Assembly (NCBI GenBank): GCA_021808525.1
Contig: JAKBBK010000006.1
Span: forward strand, 17,477 to 81,476
Source: Pseudomonadota bacterium
GTDB lineage: Bacteria > Pseudomonadota > Gammaproteobacteria > Burkholderiales > Burkholderiaceae_C
Length of the DNA: 64,000 nucleotides
Direction of reading: 5' to 3'
Shown: positions 45,012 to 54,368 of the stretch, one piece after another
How the letters are laid out: every line of letters begins with the position of its first letter
How positions within the stretch are numbered: the stretch's first letter is position 1
Notes under the pieces: generated by a model
Told to the model about the DNA's origin: nothing
Databases searched by the model: none
The model's input: only the letters and a program-made list of their open reading frames with translations
Made by a program: the position numbers and the translations under genes

Positions 45012-46709
45012 TCAGGGGCGCGCGGCCTGGCGCTGCACCATCTGCTCGCGCAGCGAACGGCGCAGGATCTTGCCCACCGAGGTCTTGGGCAGCTCGTCGC
45101 GGAACTCGATGCGCCGCGGCCGCTTGTAGCCGGTCAGTCGCTCGGCCAGCCAGGCGCGCAGGCTGGCCTCGTCCAGCGAGGGGTCGGAACGCACGACGAA
45201 CAACAGCACGGATTCCCCGGAATCGGGATCGGGCACGCCCACCGCGGCGGCCTCCAGCACCCCGGGGTGGGACACCGCGACGTCCTCGATCTCGTTGGGG
45301 TAGACGTTGAAACCCGACACCAGGATCATGTCCTTTTTCCGATCCACGATGCGCACGTAACCCTGCGCGTCGATGATGCCCACGTCCCCGGTCTTGAAGT
45401 ACCCCTGGGAGGTGAAGGCGCGCGCGGTATCGTCGGGGCGCCCCCAGTAGCCCTGCATGACCTGCGGGCCGCGCACCGCGACCTCCCCGCGCTCGCCGGC
45501 CGGCAGCAACTGGCCGTCGTCGTCCACCACCACCATCTCGGTGGACGGCAGCGGCAGGCCGATGGTCCCGCTGAAGTGATCGGTGTCGGTGGGGTTGCAG
45601 CATACCGAGGGCGAGGTTTCCGAAAGGCCGTAGCCCTCGCAGATGGGGCAGCCCGTGCGCTCCAGCCATTGCCGTGCCACCGCCTCCTGCACCGCCATGC
45701 CCCCGCCCACCGAAAGCATCAGCTTGCGGGTGTCCAGGCGCCCGAAGTCCGGGTGGTGCAGCAAGGCGTTGAACAGGGTGTTCACCGCCGGGAAGCAGTG
45801 CAGCTCGTAGCGGCTGAGCTCCTCGATGGTGGCCTTCAGGTCGCGCGGGTTGGGAATGAGCACGATCATGCCGCCCTGGTAGGCCGACAGGAACATCACC
45901 ACCGTGAAGGCGAAGATGTGATAGAGCGGAAGCGCGCACACCGTGTTCATCTGGGCCAGCTCGGGATGCCTGCGCAGGGCCGGCTGGTTCCAGGCGTCGC
46001 TTTGCAGCACGTTGGCGATCAGGTTGCGGTGGCTCAGCGCCGCGCCCTTGGACACCCCGGTGGTGCCGCCCGTGTACTGCAGCACCGCCACATCCTCGGG
46101 CCGGGCGTCGACCGGGGTGAAGGCCATGGCCCGTCCGCGGGCCAGGGCCCGCGGGAAGCGATGGTGGCCGGGCAGCGAAAACCTCGGAACCAGGTGCTTG
46201 AGGTGCCGCACGACCAGGTTGACCACGCTGCCCTTGAGTCCTCCCAGCATGTCGCCCATGCTGGCCACCAGCACCACGCGCAGCCCCGCGCGCTCCCCCA
46301 CCTGCTCGAGGGTGTGGGCGAAGTTCTCCAGGATGACGATGGCGCTGGCCCCGCTGTCGAGCAGCTGGTGCTCCAGCTCGCGCGCCGTGTACAGGGGATT
46401 CACGTTGACCACCACCAGCCCGGCGCGCAGCGCCGCGGCCACGGCGATGGGGTACTGCGGCACGTTGGGCATCATCAGCGCGATGCGCTCGCCCGCGCGC
46501 AGGCCCTGGGCCTGCAGCCACGCCGCCAGGGCCGCCGAGTCGCGCTCCCACTGGGCATAGCTGGTGCGCTTGCCCATGAAGGCGAAGGCCGGCCGCTCGG
46601 CGAACTGCTGGAAACTGCGCTGCAACAGCGCGGGCAGGGACCGGAACGCGCCGGGGTCTATTTCGGCGGGTACGCCTTGCGGGTACTGCGCGAGCCAGGG
46701 TCGGTCCAT
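45012..46709 (-). CDS. fadD: long-chain fatty-acid-CoA ligase
   Basis: Acyl-CoA synthetase of 565 residues that activates long-chain fatty acids for beta-oxidation or lipid synthesis, at the inner face of the membrane. Motifs: P-loop LQYTGGTTGVSKGAALSH, EGYGLSETSP, and YFKTGDVGIIDAQGYVRIVDRKKDMILVSGFNVYPNEIED (FACS region). A GAGGAG site lies before ATG 46709, which decides against 46796. A perfect 16-base palindrome lies 45-60 bases upstream, the place for a repressor. In Burkholderiales TetR-type FadP or PsrA controls such genes. Confidence 0.94.
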   Translation of the reverse strand: MDRPWLAQYPQGVPAEIDPGAFRSLPALLQRSFQQFAERPAFAFMGKRTSYAQWERDSAALAAWLQAQGLRAGERIALMMPNVPQYPIAVAAALRAGLVVVNVNPLYTARELEHQLLDSGASAIVILENFAHTLEQVGERAGLRVVLVASMGDMLGGLKGSVVNLVVRHLKHLVPRFSLPGHHRFPRALARGRAMAFTPVDARPEDVAVLQYTGGTTGVSKGAALSHRNLIANVLQSDAWNQPALRRHPELAQMNTVCALPLYHIFAFTVVMFLSAYQGGMIVLIPNPRDLKATIEELSRYELHCFPAVNTLFNALLHHPDFGRLDTRKLMLSVGGGMAVQEAVARQWLERTGCPICEGYGLSETSPSVCCNPTDTDHFSGTIGLPLPSTEMVVVDDDGQLLPAGERGEVAVRGPQVMQGYWGRPDDTARAFTSQGYFKTGDVGIIDAQGYVRIVDRKKDMILVSGFNVYPNEIEDVAVSHPGVLEAAAVGVPDPDSGESVLLFVVRSDPSLDEASLRAWLAERLTGYKRPRRIEFRDELPKTSVGKILRRSLREQMVQRQAARP

Positions 46710-46753
46710 CGGGATCTCCTCGTTGGGAAACCGCCCTTCTGCGGGGCGGAAAA

Positions 46754-46769
46754 ACGAACGATCGTTCGT
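46754..46769. promoter_or_regulatory. 16-base perfect palindrome, TetR-type operator of fadD
   Basis: ACGAACGATCGTTCGT, a perfect palindrome 45-60 bases before the fadD ATG. On the minus strand the TATGCT at about 46780-46785 could be the -10, putting the palindrome at the transcription start. Confidence 0.6.
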
Positions 46770-46847
46770 ATGTCCGCGAAGCATAACCCGCAGCACCCCG
46801 ACTTGCCCAGTCCATCCTCACGGCAAGCGGGGTCTGGACCGCCCGGC

Positions 46848-47948
46848 TCAGGTATCCACCACCTTGATGCTGGGAAAGCGGGCGGAATAATCGCGCGCGC
46901 GCTGGGCCACGCGGGCGCCCAGGCGCCGGGCGATGGCCAGGTATTCGGTGGCGGCCGCCCCCTGCGGCTCGGCCGCCACGCTGGGGGTACCGCTGTCGGC
47001 CTGCTCGCGGATGCGCAGGTCCAGCGGCAGCGAGCCCAGCAGCTCCACGCCGTACTCCTCGGCCATGCGCTGGCCCCCTCCGCTGCCGAAAATGGCTTCC
47101 ACGTGGCCGCAGTTCGAACATACGTGGGTGGCCATGTTCTCGACGATGCCCAACACCGGAACCTGGACTTTCTCGAACATCTTCAGGCCCTTGCGGGCAT
47201 CCAGCAGGGCGATGTCCTGGGGCGTGGTGACGATCACCGCACCGGTCAGGGGCACGCGCTGGCTCAGCGTGAGCTGGATGTCGCCGGTGCCGGGAGGCAT
47301 GTCCACCACCAGGTAGTCCAGGTCCTGCCAGCGGGTCTGGTGCAGCAGTTGCTCCAGCGCCTGCGTGGCCATCGGGCCGCGCCAGATCATCGGCGTGTCC
47401 GCGTCCATCAGCACGCCGATGGACATGACCTGCAGGCCATGGCCGATCAAGGGTTCCATGGTCTTGCCGTCGCTGCTCTGCGGGCGGCCCTGCAGGCCCA
47501 GCATCATCTGTTGCGACGGTCCGTAGATGTCGGCGTCGAGCAGCCCGACCTTCGCCCCCTCGGCGGCCAGCGCCAGCGCCAGGTTGGCCGCCGTGGTGCT
47601 CTTGCCCACGCCGCCCTTGCCCGAGGCCACCGCGATCACGTTGCGCACACCCTCGAGGGTGCGCACGCCGCGCTGCACCGAGTGCGCCTCGATGCGCGTG
47701 GAAATGTCCACCTGCACGTCGACGTCCGCCGCCCCGGGCAGGGCGCGCACGGCCTTGCGCACGGCCTCGCGCACGGCCTCGTGCTGGCTGCGCGCCGGAT
47801 AGCCGAACTGGAGCTGCACCCGCAGGCCGGAGCCGGCCGGCTCCACCTTGCGCAGCACGCGCGCGGCACGCAGCCCCTGGCCGCTGCCGGGGTCGGCGAC
47901 GGCGTCGAGGGCTTGTTCGATCTGTTCCTGGGTCGGCAGCGAGGACAT
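46848..47948 (-). CDS. apbC: ApbC/Mrp-type iron-sulfur cluster carrier ATPase
   Basis: P-loop ATPase of 366 residues that carries Fe-S clusters to apo-proteins. Deviant Walker A ASGKGGVGKSTTAANLALAL, Walker B MPPGTGD and the metal pair CSNC (HVCSNCGHVEAIFGSGGG) are intact. An N-terminal MIP18-like domain of about 95 residues (IEQALDAVADPGSGQGL) precedes the ATPase, as in many betaproteobacterial ApbC proteins. ATG 47948 starts the conserved part. It is divergent from metG, the arrangement also seen in E. coli (metG-apbC). Confidence 0.95.
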   Translation of the reverse strand: MSSLPTQEQIEQALDAVADPGSGQGLRAARVLRKVEPAGSGLRVQLQFGYPARSQHEAVREAVRKAVRALPGAADVDVQVDISTRIEAHSVQRGVRTLEGVRNVIAVASGKGGVGKSTTAANLALALAAEGAKVGLLDADIYGPSQQMMLGLQGRPQSSDGKTMEPLIGHGLQVMSIGVLMDADTPMIWRGPMATQALEQLLHQTRWQDLDYLVVDMPPGTGDIQLTLSQRVPLTGAVIVTTPQDIALLDARKGLKMFEKVQVPVLGIVENMATHVCSNCGHVEAIFGSGGGQRMAEEYGVELLGSLPLDLRIREQADSGTPSVAAEPQGAAATEYLAIARRLGARVAQRARDYSARFPSIKVVDT

Positions 47949-48050
47949 GGCGGGGGTGAGCGGAGTGACAGGATTCGGCGCGCCCGGGCACGGACGCACC
48001 AGAGCCCGCAAGTCTAGCCCCGCCTGGCACAAGGCTGCGCGGCGCCTGCC

Positions 48051-48056
48051 TACAAT
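48051..48056 (+). promoter_or_regulatory. -10 box of metG
   Basis: TACAAT within CTACAATG, about 100 bases before the metG ATG. No clear -35. Confidence 0.4.
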
Positions 48057-48154
48057 GACGCATTCGGCGCGCCCCGCGCCGCCTCGCCGGCCCGCGCCGG
48101 CCCAGCCGCCCCCGCCGCGCCGGCCCCCGCCGGCCGGCCCGCATTCGACCGCGC

Positions 48155-50323
48155 ATGACCTCGCCGACGCCCACCCCCTCCAGCACCCCGCCCGCCGCGA
48201 AGCGACGCCTGTTCGTCACCACGGCGCTGCCCTACGCCAACGGCGCCTTCCACATCGGCCACATGATGGAATACATCCAGGCCGACATCTGGGTGCGCCT
48301 GCAGCGCATGCAGGGCCATGAGGTGCACTTCGTCTGCGCCGACGACGCGCACGGCGCGCCCATCATGATCGCCGCCGAGAAGGCGGGCAAGACCCCGCAG
48401 CAGTTCGTCGCCGACATCGCCGCCGGGCGCCAGGCCTACCTCGACGGCTTTCTCATCCGCTTCGACAACTGGCACAGCACCGACGGCCCCGAGAACCACC
48501 GGCTGGCGCAGGACATCTACCGCGCGCTGCGCCGGGCCGGCCTGATCTACGCGCGCTCGATCGAGCAGTTCTACGACCCCGTCAAGGGCATGTTCCTGCC
48601 CGACCGCTACATCAAGGGCCACTGTCCGAAGTGCGATTCCGCCGACCAGTACGGCGATTCCTGCGAGGTCTGCGGCGCGGTCTACGGGCCCACGGAGCTG
48701 CGCAAGCCCTACTCGGTGCTGTCCGGCGCCACGCCGGAGCTGCGCAGCAGCGAGCATTACTTTTTCCAGCTGTCCTCGCCTCGCTGCGCGGAGTTCCTGC
48801 GCGACTGGACCCAGGGCAGCGGCGCGCACGGCATGCCGCGCCTGCAGGCCGAGGTGCTCAACAAGGTGCGCGAGTGGTTCGCCGTCGACGAGCACGGCCA
48901 TGGCGGGCTGGCCGACTGGGACATCTCCCGCGACGCGCCGTATTTCGGCATCGAGATCCCCGATGCGCCGGGCAAGTACTTCTACGTCTGGCTGGACGCG
49001 CCCATCGGCTACCTGGCGAGCCTGAAGAACCATTTCGACAAGGGCCAGGCGGCCGCGCACTGGCACGAGCCCTCGCGCACCACGCAGGGTTTCGACGAAT
49101 TCCTCGCCGACCCCTCGGTGGAACAGGTGCATTTCATCGGGAAGGACATCGTGTATTTCCACACGCTGTTCTGGCCCGCCATGCTGCACTACTCCGGGCG
49201 CAAGACTCCGAGCCAGATCAACGTGCACGGCCACGTGACGGTCGGGGGCGAGAAGATGAGCAAGAGCCGCGGCACCGGAATCTCGCCCCTGCGCTACCTG
49301 GAGCTCAAGCTCGATCCCGAATGGCTGCGCTACTACCTGGCGGCCAAGCTGTCGGCGCGCGTGGACGACCTCGACTTCGGCGCCGAAGACTTCGTGGCCC
49401 GCGTGAACAGCGACCTGATCGGCAAGTACGTGAACATCGCCAGCCGCGCGAGTCGCTTCATCGCCCAGCATTTCGAGGGTCGCCTGGACTACCTGGGCGC
49501 CACCGACGCGATGCGCGATGCCGCCGTGGCGCTGGCGCACGACGTGCGCACCGCGCTGGACGGACGCGAGTACGCCCGCGCCCTGCGCGAGATCATGGCC
49601 CACGCCGATCGCATCAACGCCGCCTTCGACAGCGCCCAGCCCTGGGTGCTGGCCAAGGACCCGGCGCGCCGCGCCGAGTTGCAGGACGTGTGCTCGCGGG
49701 CGATGGCGGGCTTCTGGACCTTGTCGGTACTGCTGGCGCCGGTGCTGCCGGGCACCGCGTCGCGGGTGGCCCGCGAGCTGTTCGGGCTGGAGCGCGATTT
49801 CCTCTGGAGCGACTGCGCCGAGCTGCCGCGGCGGGTGGCTCCCTACCGTCACCTGATGCAGCGCGTCGACCCCGCCAGCCTGCAGCGCCTGCTGGAGCCC
49901 GAAGCGCCCGCGGTCGCTCCCGCGGCGGCCGCGGCCCCCGCGGCGCCGCGGGCGCAGGAAGGCGCCCCGGCAAGCATCGGCATCGACGATTTCGCGCGCG
50001 TGGAGCTGCGCATCGCCCGCATCCACGACGCCGCGGCGGTCGAAGGCTCGACCAAGCTGCTGCGCCTGAGCCTGGACCTGGGCGAGCGCGACGAGGCGGG
50101 GCAACCGAGGCTGCGCAACGTGTTCTCCGGCATCGCCTCGGCCTACGATCCGGCCGCGCTGGTGGGCAAGCTCACCGTGGTGGTGGCCAACCTGGCGCCG
50201 CGCAAGATGAAATTCGGGCTCAGCGAAGGCATGCTGCTTGCCGCCTCGGGGGATGACGGTACGCCAGGCATTTTCCTGCTGTCTCCCGACACGGGCGCGC
50301 GGCCCGGCATGCGGGTGAGCTGA
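48155..50323 (+). CDS. metG: methionyl-tRNA synthetase
   Basis: Class I synthetase of 722 residues. HIGH motif in [16 protein letters not shown], a zinc knuckle ([17 protein letters not shown]), and [18 protein letters not shown] are all intact. The last 110 residues form the EMAP/Trbp111 dimer domain ([32 protein letters not shown]) joined by an Ala/Pro-rich linker. Full length, normal for betaproteobacteria. The kdoO gene follows after 23 bases, so the unit may continue through LPS and vitamin genes. It is divergent from apbC. Confidence 0.97.
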   Translation: MTSPTPTPSSTPPAAKRRLFVTTALPYANGAFHIGHMMEYIQADIWVRLQRMQGHEVHFVCADDAHGAPIMIAAEKAGKTPQQFVADIAAGRQAYLDGFLIRFDNWHSTDGPENHRLAQDIYRALRRAGLIYARSIEQFYDPVKGMFLPDRYIKGHCPKCDSADQYGDSCEVCGAVYGPTELRKPYSVLSGATPELRSSEHYFFQLSSPRCAEFLRDWTQGSGAHGMPRLQAEVLNKVREWFAVDEHGHGGLADWDISRDAPYFGIEIPDAPGKYFYVWLDAPIGYLASLKNHFDKGQAAAHWHEPSRTTQGFDEFLADPSVEQVHFIGKDIVYFHTLFWPAMLHYSGRKTPSQINVHGHVTVGGEKMSKSRGTGISPLRYLELKLDPEWLRYYLAAKLSARVDDLDFGAEDFVARVNSDLIGKYVNIASRASRFIAQHFEGRLDYLGATDAMRDAAVALAHDVRTALDGREYARALREIMAHADRINAAFDSAQPWVLAKDPARRAELQDVCSRAMAGFWTLSVLLAPVLPGTASRVARELFGLERDFLWSDCAELPRRVAPYRHLMQRVDPASLQRLLEPEAPAVAPAAAAAPAAPRAQEGAPASIGIDDFARVELRIARIHDAAAVEGSTKLLRLSLDLGERDEAGQPRLRNVFSGIASAYDPAALVGKLTVVVANLAPRKMKFGLSEGMLLAASGDDGTPGIFLLSPDTGARPGMRVS

Positions 50324-50346
50324 GCCCGCAGGCGCGAGCAGCCGTC

Positions 50347-51282
50347 ATGCCAGGCCCGATGAACCTTCCCGAGGGGCGCCGACCGGCGCAGCCCACGCCG
50401 CAGCAGGCGCTGCGCGACTTCGACGATACCGCCTACGAGCAGGGCCCCAGCCGGCACCTGGAGCATCTGGTGGAGGCCGGCTGCGTGCTGCGCTTCGCGC
50501 GCATGCCCTTCGCGCTGCACGAGGGGGAGGCCCGCTTCCTGGATCCGTGCTGGAGCAACGGGCAGGCCAAGAACATCAGCCTGCGCGGATCGGGCGAGCT
50601 GCGTGGCGCGCAGGGCGCGCAGGCCGAGCTGGCCCAGCTGCGCGCCATGATCGAGCGCTTCGCCCGGCAGTCCGCGCAGCTGGTCGATCGCCTGTTCCCG
50701 CAATACCGGGGCAAGCTGCGGGCCGGCAACGCCTCGCTGCGGCCCTTCGAGGTGGAGACCCGCCACCGATCCTGGCGCCAGGACGACTCCCGGCTGCATG
50801 TGGACGCCTTCCCCTCCAATCCGATGCGCGGGGTGCGCCTGCTGCGGGTGTTCACCAACGTGCACCCGGGCCAGCGCCCGCGCCAGTGGCGTGTGGGCGA
50901 GGCCTTCGCCGATTTCGCCGAACGCTTCGCCCCGCGCCTGCGTCCGGCCTTTCCCGGCTCGGCCCGGCTGTTGCGCCTGCTGCGCGTGACCAAGGCCCTG
51001 CGCACGCCCTACGATCAGGCCATGCTGCAACTGCACGACCTGGCCAAGGCCGACCTGGATTACCAGCGCGACGCACCGCAGGCCGCGGTGGACTTCCTCC
51101 CGGGAAGCACCTGGGTGGTGTTCTCCGACCAGGTGCTGCATGCGGTGATGAGCGGGCAGCACATGATGGAGCAGACCTTCTACCTGCACCCGGACGACCA
51201 GCTGGTGCCGTCGACGGCGCCGCTGCGCGTGCTCGAGCGGGTGCTCGGGCGCGACCTCGGCGTGCCGCCCCGCCATTCGTGA
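50347..51282 (+). CDS. kdoO: Kdo hydroxylase (Fe(II)/2-oxoglutarate oxygenase)
   Basis: Enzyme of 311 residues of the Kdo 3-hydroxylase family, which turns Kdo of the LPS inner core into Ko (D-glycero-D-talo-oct-2-ulosonic acid). The iron-binding HxD is in SRLHVDAFPSNP, and the distal histidine probably lies in VLHAVMSGQHMMEQTFYL; RVFTNVHPGQRPRQWRVGEAFADFA is typical of the family. Burkholderia are known to contain Ko. The gene overlaps the next one, a WaaC-type heptosyltransferase, by four bases (GTGA), which strongly supports an inner-core LPS role. Confidence 0.88.
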   Translation: MPGPMNLPEGRRPAQPTPQQALRDFDDTAYEQGPSRHLEHLVEAGCVLRFARMPFALHEGEARFLDPCWSNGQAKNISLRGSGELRGAQGAQAELAQLRAMIERFARQSAQLVDRLFPQYRGKLRAGNASLRPFEVETRHRSWRQDDSRLHVDAFPSNPMRGVRLLRVFTNVHPGQRPRQWRVGEAFADFAERFAPRLRPAFPGSARLLRLLRVTKALRTPYDQAMLQLHDLAKADLDYQRDAPQAAVDFLPGSTWVVFSDQVLHAVMSGQHMMEQTFYLHPDDQLVPSTAPLRVLERVLGRDLGVPPRHS

Positions 51283-52361
51283 ACACCCCGCCGCCGCTCG
51301 CCGGCTCCCCGCGAGCCTCGCTGCGCTGGCCGGGCCCCCGCCCGGGCCAGCCCGGGCGCGTGCTGCTGGTGCAACTCTCGGCCATGGGCGACCAGGTGCA
51401 GACCCTGCCCGCCGTCTCGGACATGCTGGCGCGCTGGCCGGGCCTGGAGCTGCACTGGGCGGTGGACCGGCGCTTCGCCGAGATCCCGCGCATGCACCCG
51501 GGCGTGCGCGAAGTGCACGCCTTGCCGCTCAAGGATGCGCAACAACGCCGCGCCGGCGCGCTGCCGGAGCTGCTGCGCCAGGTGCGCGCGCTTCGCGGCC
51601 GGGGTTTCGACCTGATCTGGGACCCCCAGAGCGTGCTCAAGAGCGCGCTGGTGGGGCGCCTGGCGCGCCTGGCGCCCGGCGGGCTGCGCGTGGGGTACCG
51701 CGCGGCGGACTGCGGCGGCGAGCCGCTGGCGGCGCGCCTGTACGACCGCCACTACGCGCGCCCCCCCGGAGTGCACGGCACCCCCGGGCGCCGCCTGTTC
51801 GCGCAGGCGGTGTTCGACACCGACACCTCGGGCCCGCCACGCTACGGCTTGCGCGAGGCCTTTGCCGTGCCCCCGCCCGGCCGGGGCGTCTCGCCCGCAC
51901 CCTATGCCGTGCTCGCCCATGGCGCTTCCAAGGCGGACAAGCTCTGGCCCCAGGACCACTGGCGCGCGCTGGGCGAATGCCTGCTGGGCCAGGGCCTGCG
52001 CCTGGTGCTGCCCTGGGGCAGCGAGGAGGAGAAGGCCCGCGCCCAGGCCCTGATCGCCGCCTGGCCCCCGGGCGCGGCGAGCCTGGCTCCGCGGGGCAGC
52101 CTGACCGACATGGCATGGCTGCTCGCCGGCGCCAGGCTGGTGGTGGGCGTGGACAGCGGCTTCAGCCACCTGGCGGCCGCGCTGGCGCGCCCGCTGCTCA
52201 TGCTGTTCACCAGCACCGGCCCGGAGCTGTTCAGCCCGGAACTGAGCCGCCTGAGCGTCACCCTCGGAGGCCACGGCCGGGTGCCGCCGGCGGCGCCTGC
52301 CTGCGAGGCGGCGCTGGACCTGCTGCGCGCGGCCGGGGACCCGCGGGCGCAAACCGCCTAA
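51279..52361 (+). CDS. waaC: LPS heptosyltransferase I (WaaC), GT family 9
   Basis: Glycosyltransferase family 9 protein of 360 residues that adds the first heptose to Kdo at the inner membrane. Start region VLLVQLSAMGDQVQTLPAVSDMLARWPGLELHWAVDRRF, the donor-site motif AHGASKADKLWPQDHWRALG and VGVDSGFSHLAAALARPLLMLFTSTGPE are all present. The start is GTG 51279, read from the last bases of kdoO (GTGA overlap), so the track start at 50547 is wrong. It could be another family 9 heptosyltransferase; the DQVQTLPA segment and partner kdoO favour WaaC. Confidence 0.88.
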   Translation: MNTPPPLAGSPRASLRWPGPRPGQPGRVLLVQLSAMGDQVQTLPAVSDMLARWPGLELHWAVDRRFAEIPRMHPGVREVHALPLKDAQQRRAGALPELLRQVRALRGRGFDLIWDPQSVLKSALVGRLARLAPGGLRVGYRAADCGGEPLAARLYDRHYARPPGVHGTPGRRLFAQAVFDTDTSGPPRYGLREAFAVPPPGRGVSPAPYAVLAHGASKADKLWPQDHWRALGECLLGQGLRLVLPWGSEEEKARAQALIAAWPPGAASLAPRGSLTDMAWLLAGARLVVGVDSGFSHLAAALARPLLMLFTSTGPELFSPELSRLSVTLGGHGRVPPAAPACEAALDLLRAAGDPRAQTA

Positions 52362-52411
52362 CATTGCATATTCCCCTTTTCGCCCCATCCTCCTACCCCG
52401 GTACGACGCCC

Positions 52412-52609
52412 ATGCCCTTCGCCGTCAAACCCTACGTGTCCGAAGCCACGCGTTTCCTGCAGGAACTGAAATCCCAGCGCCCCGAGCTCGAGTCCGAGCA
52501 GAAGGCCGGGCGCTCCCTGCTGTGGGACCGCCCGCAGGACCCCCAGCTGCGCGCCGGATTCGACGCTGCCCGCGTGCGCCAGAAGGCCTACGTGTACGGC
52601 ATCGACTGA
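52412..52609 (+). CDS. DUF3460 small protein
   Basis: A 65-residue protein matching the DUF3460 family seen mainly in Burkholderiales: AVKPYVSEATRFLQELKSQRPELESEQKAGRSLLWDR followed by RVRQKAYVYG. Charged and helical, soluble, function unknown. It lies 50 bases after waaC and 17 before scpA, linking the LPS and cell-cycle/vitamin genes in one direction. It was hidden inside the longer track frame 51977-52609. Confidence 0.85.
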   Translation: MPFAVKPYVSEATRFLQELKSQRPELESEQKAGRSLLWDRPQDPQLRAGFDAARVRQKAYVYGID

Positions 52610-52626
52610 AAACCGGAGCCAACCCG

Positions 52627-53487
52627 GTGTCCAGCGCCTTGGTCGATCCCGGCGCGCCCGAGCAGGCGCTGGCCGCGGCCACGGACTCGCTGCCGCAGAC
52701 CGTCGACGGCCTCGCGGTGGCCCGGCTGTACGGCCAGCCCCTGTTCGAGCTGCCGCAGGATCTGTACATTCCGCCCGATGCGCTGGAGGTCTTCCTCGAG
52801 GCCTTCGAGGGGCCGCTGGACCTGCTGCTCTACCTGATCCGGCGCCAGGATTTCAACATCCTGGACATTCCCCTGGCCCAGGTCACGCGCCAGTACCTGG
52901 AGTACGTGGAACAGATCCGGCGCACCAACCTGGAGCTGGCCGCCGAATACCTGCTGATGGCGGCCATGCTCATCGAGATCAAGTCGCGCATGCTGCTGCC
53001 GCGCCCCCCGGCTCCCGACGGCGCGGAACCCGAGGATCCGCGCGCCGAGCTGGTGCGGCGCCTGCTCGAGTACGAACGCATGAAGCTGGCGGCCCAGCAA
53101 CTCGACGCGCTGCCGCAGGCCGGGCGTGATTTCTGGCGCGTGCAGGTGGCGGTGGAGCGCACGCCGCGCTCGCTGCTGCCCGAGCTCGGGGTCGAGGAGC
53201 TGCGCAGCGCCTGGGCCGACGTGCTGCGGCGTGCGCGCCTGAACGCCCATCACACCATCGGGCGCGAGCAGATTTCCATGCGCGAGGTGATGAGCAGCGT
53301 GCTGCGGCGCCTGCAGGACCGGCGCTGGGCCGAGTTCTCCGACCTGTTCGAGCCCACGCAAGGCGTGCTGCACGCGGTGGTCACCTTCGTGGCGCTGCTG
53401 GAGCTGGCGCGCGAGGGCCTGGTGCAGATCACCCAGGCCGAGGCCTTCGCGCCGCTGTACCTGCGCCTGGCCTACACCCCTTCCTGA
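52627..53487 (+). CDS. scpA: segregation and condensation protein A
   Basis: Kleisin subunit of the SMC-ScpAB condensin, which organises and separates chromosomes; 286 residues. N-terminal [37 protein letters not shown] and [23 protein letters not shown] are the SMC-neck contacts; a C-terminal winged helix ends with [23 protein letters not shown]. The start is GTG 52627, with GGAG 8 bases ahead; the track start at 52522 is out of the conserved region. scpB is not next to it. panB starts two bases after its stop. Confidence 0.94.
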   Translation: MSSALVDPGAPEQALAAATDSLPQTVDGLAVARLYGQPLFELPQDLYIPPDALEVFLEAFEGPLDLLLYLIRRQDFNILDIPLAQVTRQYLEYVEQIRRTNLELAAEYLLMAAMLIEIKSRMLLPRPPAPDGAEPEDPRAELVRRLLEYERMKLAAQQLDALPQAGRDFWRVQVAVERTPRSLLPELGVEELRSAWADVLRRARLNAHHTIGREQISMREVMSSVLRRLQDRRWAEFSDLFEPTQGVLHAVVTFVALLELAREGLVQITQAEAFAPLYLRLAYTPS

Positions 53488-53489
53488 CC

Positions 53490-54356
53490 ATGTCCCAACC
53501 CCCATCCCAGGGTGCCTCAGCGCCCTACGGCGGCACGGCACCTGCCGCGAGTCGCAAGCCCATGACCCTGCACAGGTTGCGGTCGATGCGCGAAGCCGGC
53601 GAGAACATCGCCATGCTCACCGCTTACGACGCGGCCAGCGCGGCGCTGCTCGAGGACTGCGGCGTCGACTGCCTGCTGGTGGGCGACTCGCTGGGCATGG
53701 TCATGCAGGGCCACGGCTCCACGCTGCCGGTGAGCCTGGAGCAGATGAGCTACCACGTGGCCTGCGTGAGCCGCGGCGCGCCCCGCTCCTGGGTGCTCGC
53801 CGACCTGCCTTTCGGCAGTTACCAGGCCGATGTCGCGCAGGCCGTGCGCAGCGCCGCGACGCTGATGCAGGCCGGCGCGCAGATGGTCAAGCTCGAGGGC
53901 GGCGGCTGGACGCCGCCGGTGGTGACCGCGCTGGTGGACCGTGGCATTCCGGTGTGCGCGCATCTGGGGCTCACGCCGCAGAGCGTGCATGCGCTGGGCG
54001 GCTACCGCATCCAGGGGCGCGACGAACAGGGCGCGCAGACCCTGCTGCGCCAGGCGCGCGAACTCGGCCAGGCCGGAGCGGCGATGCTGGTGCTCGAACT
54101 CGTGCCCTCGGATCTGGCCGCCCGGGTCAGCGCCGAGTTCCCGGGAATCACCATCGGCATCGGCGCCGGCGCGCGCACCCACGGCCAGGTGCTGGTGCTG
54201 CACGACATGCTCGACATCACGCTCGGCGCCAAGCCGCGCTTCGTGCGCAATTTCATGCTCGGCGCGGGAAGCATCCGCGCGGCCGTGCAGGCCTATGTGC
54301 GAGACGTCAAGTCCGGCGCCTTCCCCGACGAGGCGCTGCACGGCTACGCGACCTGA
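53490..54356 (+). CDS. panB: 3-methyl-2-oxobutanoate hydroxymethyltransferase
   Basis: First committed enzyme of pantothenate (coenzyme A precursor) synthesis, 288 residues: transfers a hydroxymethyl group from methylene-tetrahydrofolate to ketoisovalerate. Motifs [33 protein letters not shown] (metal-binding Asp), [26 protein letters not shown] and [26 protein letters not shown] are intact. A 30-residue polar N-terminal lead precedes the barrel. It is two bases after scpA and 12 before panC, an obvious operon. Confidence 0.97.
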   Translation: MSQPPSQGASAPYGGTAPAASRKPMTLHRLRSMREAGENIAMLTAYDAASAALLEDCGVDCLLVGDSLGMVMQGHGSTLPVSLEQMSYHVACVSRGAPRSWVLADLPFGSYQADVAQAVRSAATLMQAGAQMVKLEGGGWTPPVVTALVDRGIPVCAHLGLTPQSVHALGGYRIQGRDEQGAQTLLRQARELGQAGAAMLVLELVPSDLAARVSAEFPGITIGIGAGARTHGQVLVLHDMLDITLGAKPRFVRNFMLGAGSIRAAVQAYVRDVKSGAFPDEALHGYAT

Positions 54357-54368
54357 GGAAGCCGATCG

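Noticed and set aside
48025-48040. TGGCACAAGGCTGCGC before metG as a sigma-54 promoter
   Set aside because: GG and GC are 9, not 10, bases apart and TTGC is absent; a TACAAT box follows.
44989-48222. Very long frames (1077 and 1008 residues) over fadD, apbC and metG
   Set aside because: They are shadows of the real genes on the other frames; no domain or ribosome site supports them.
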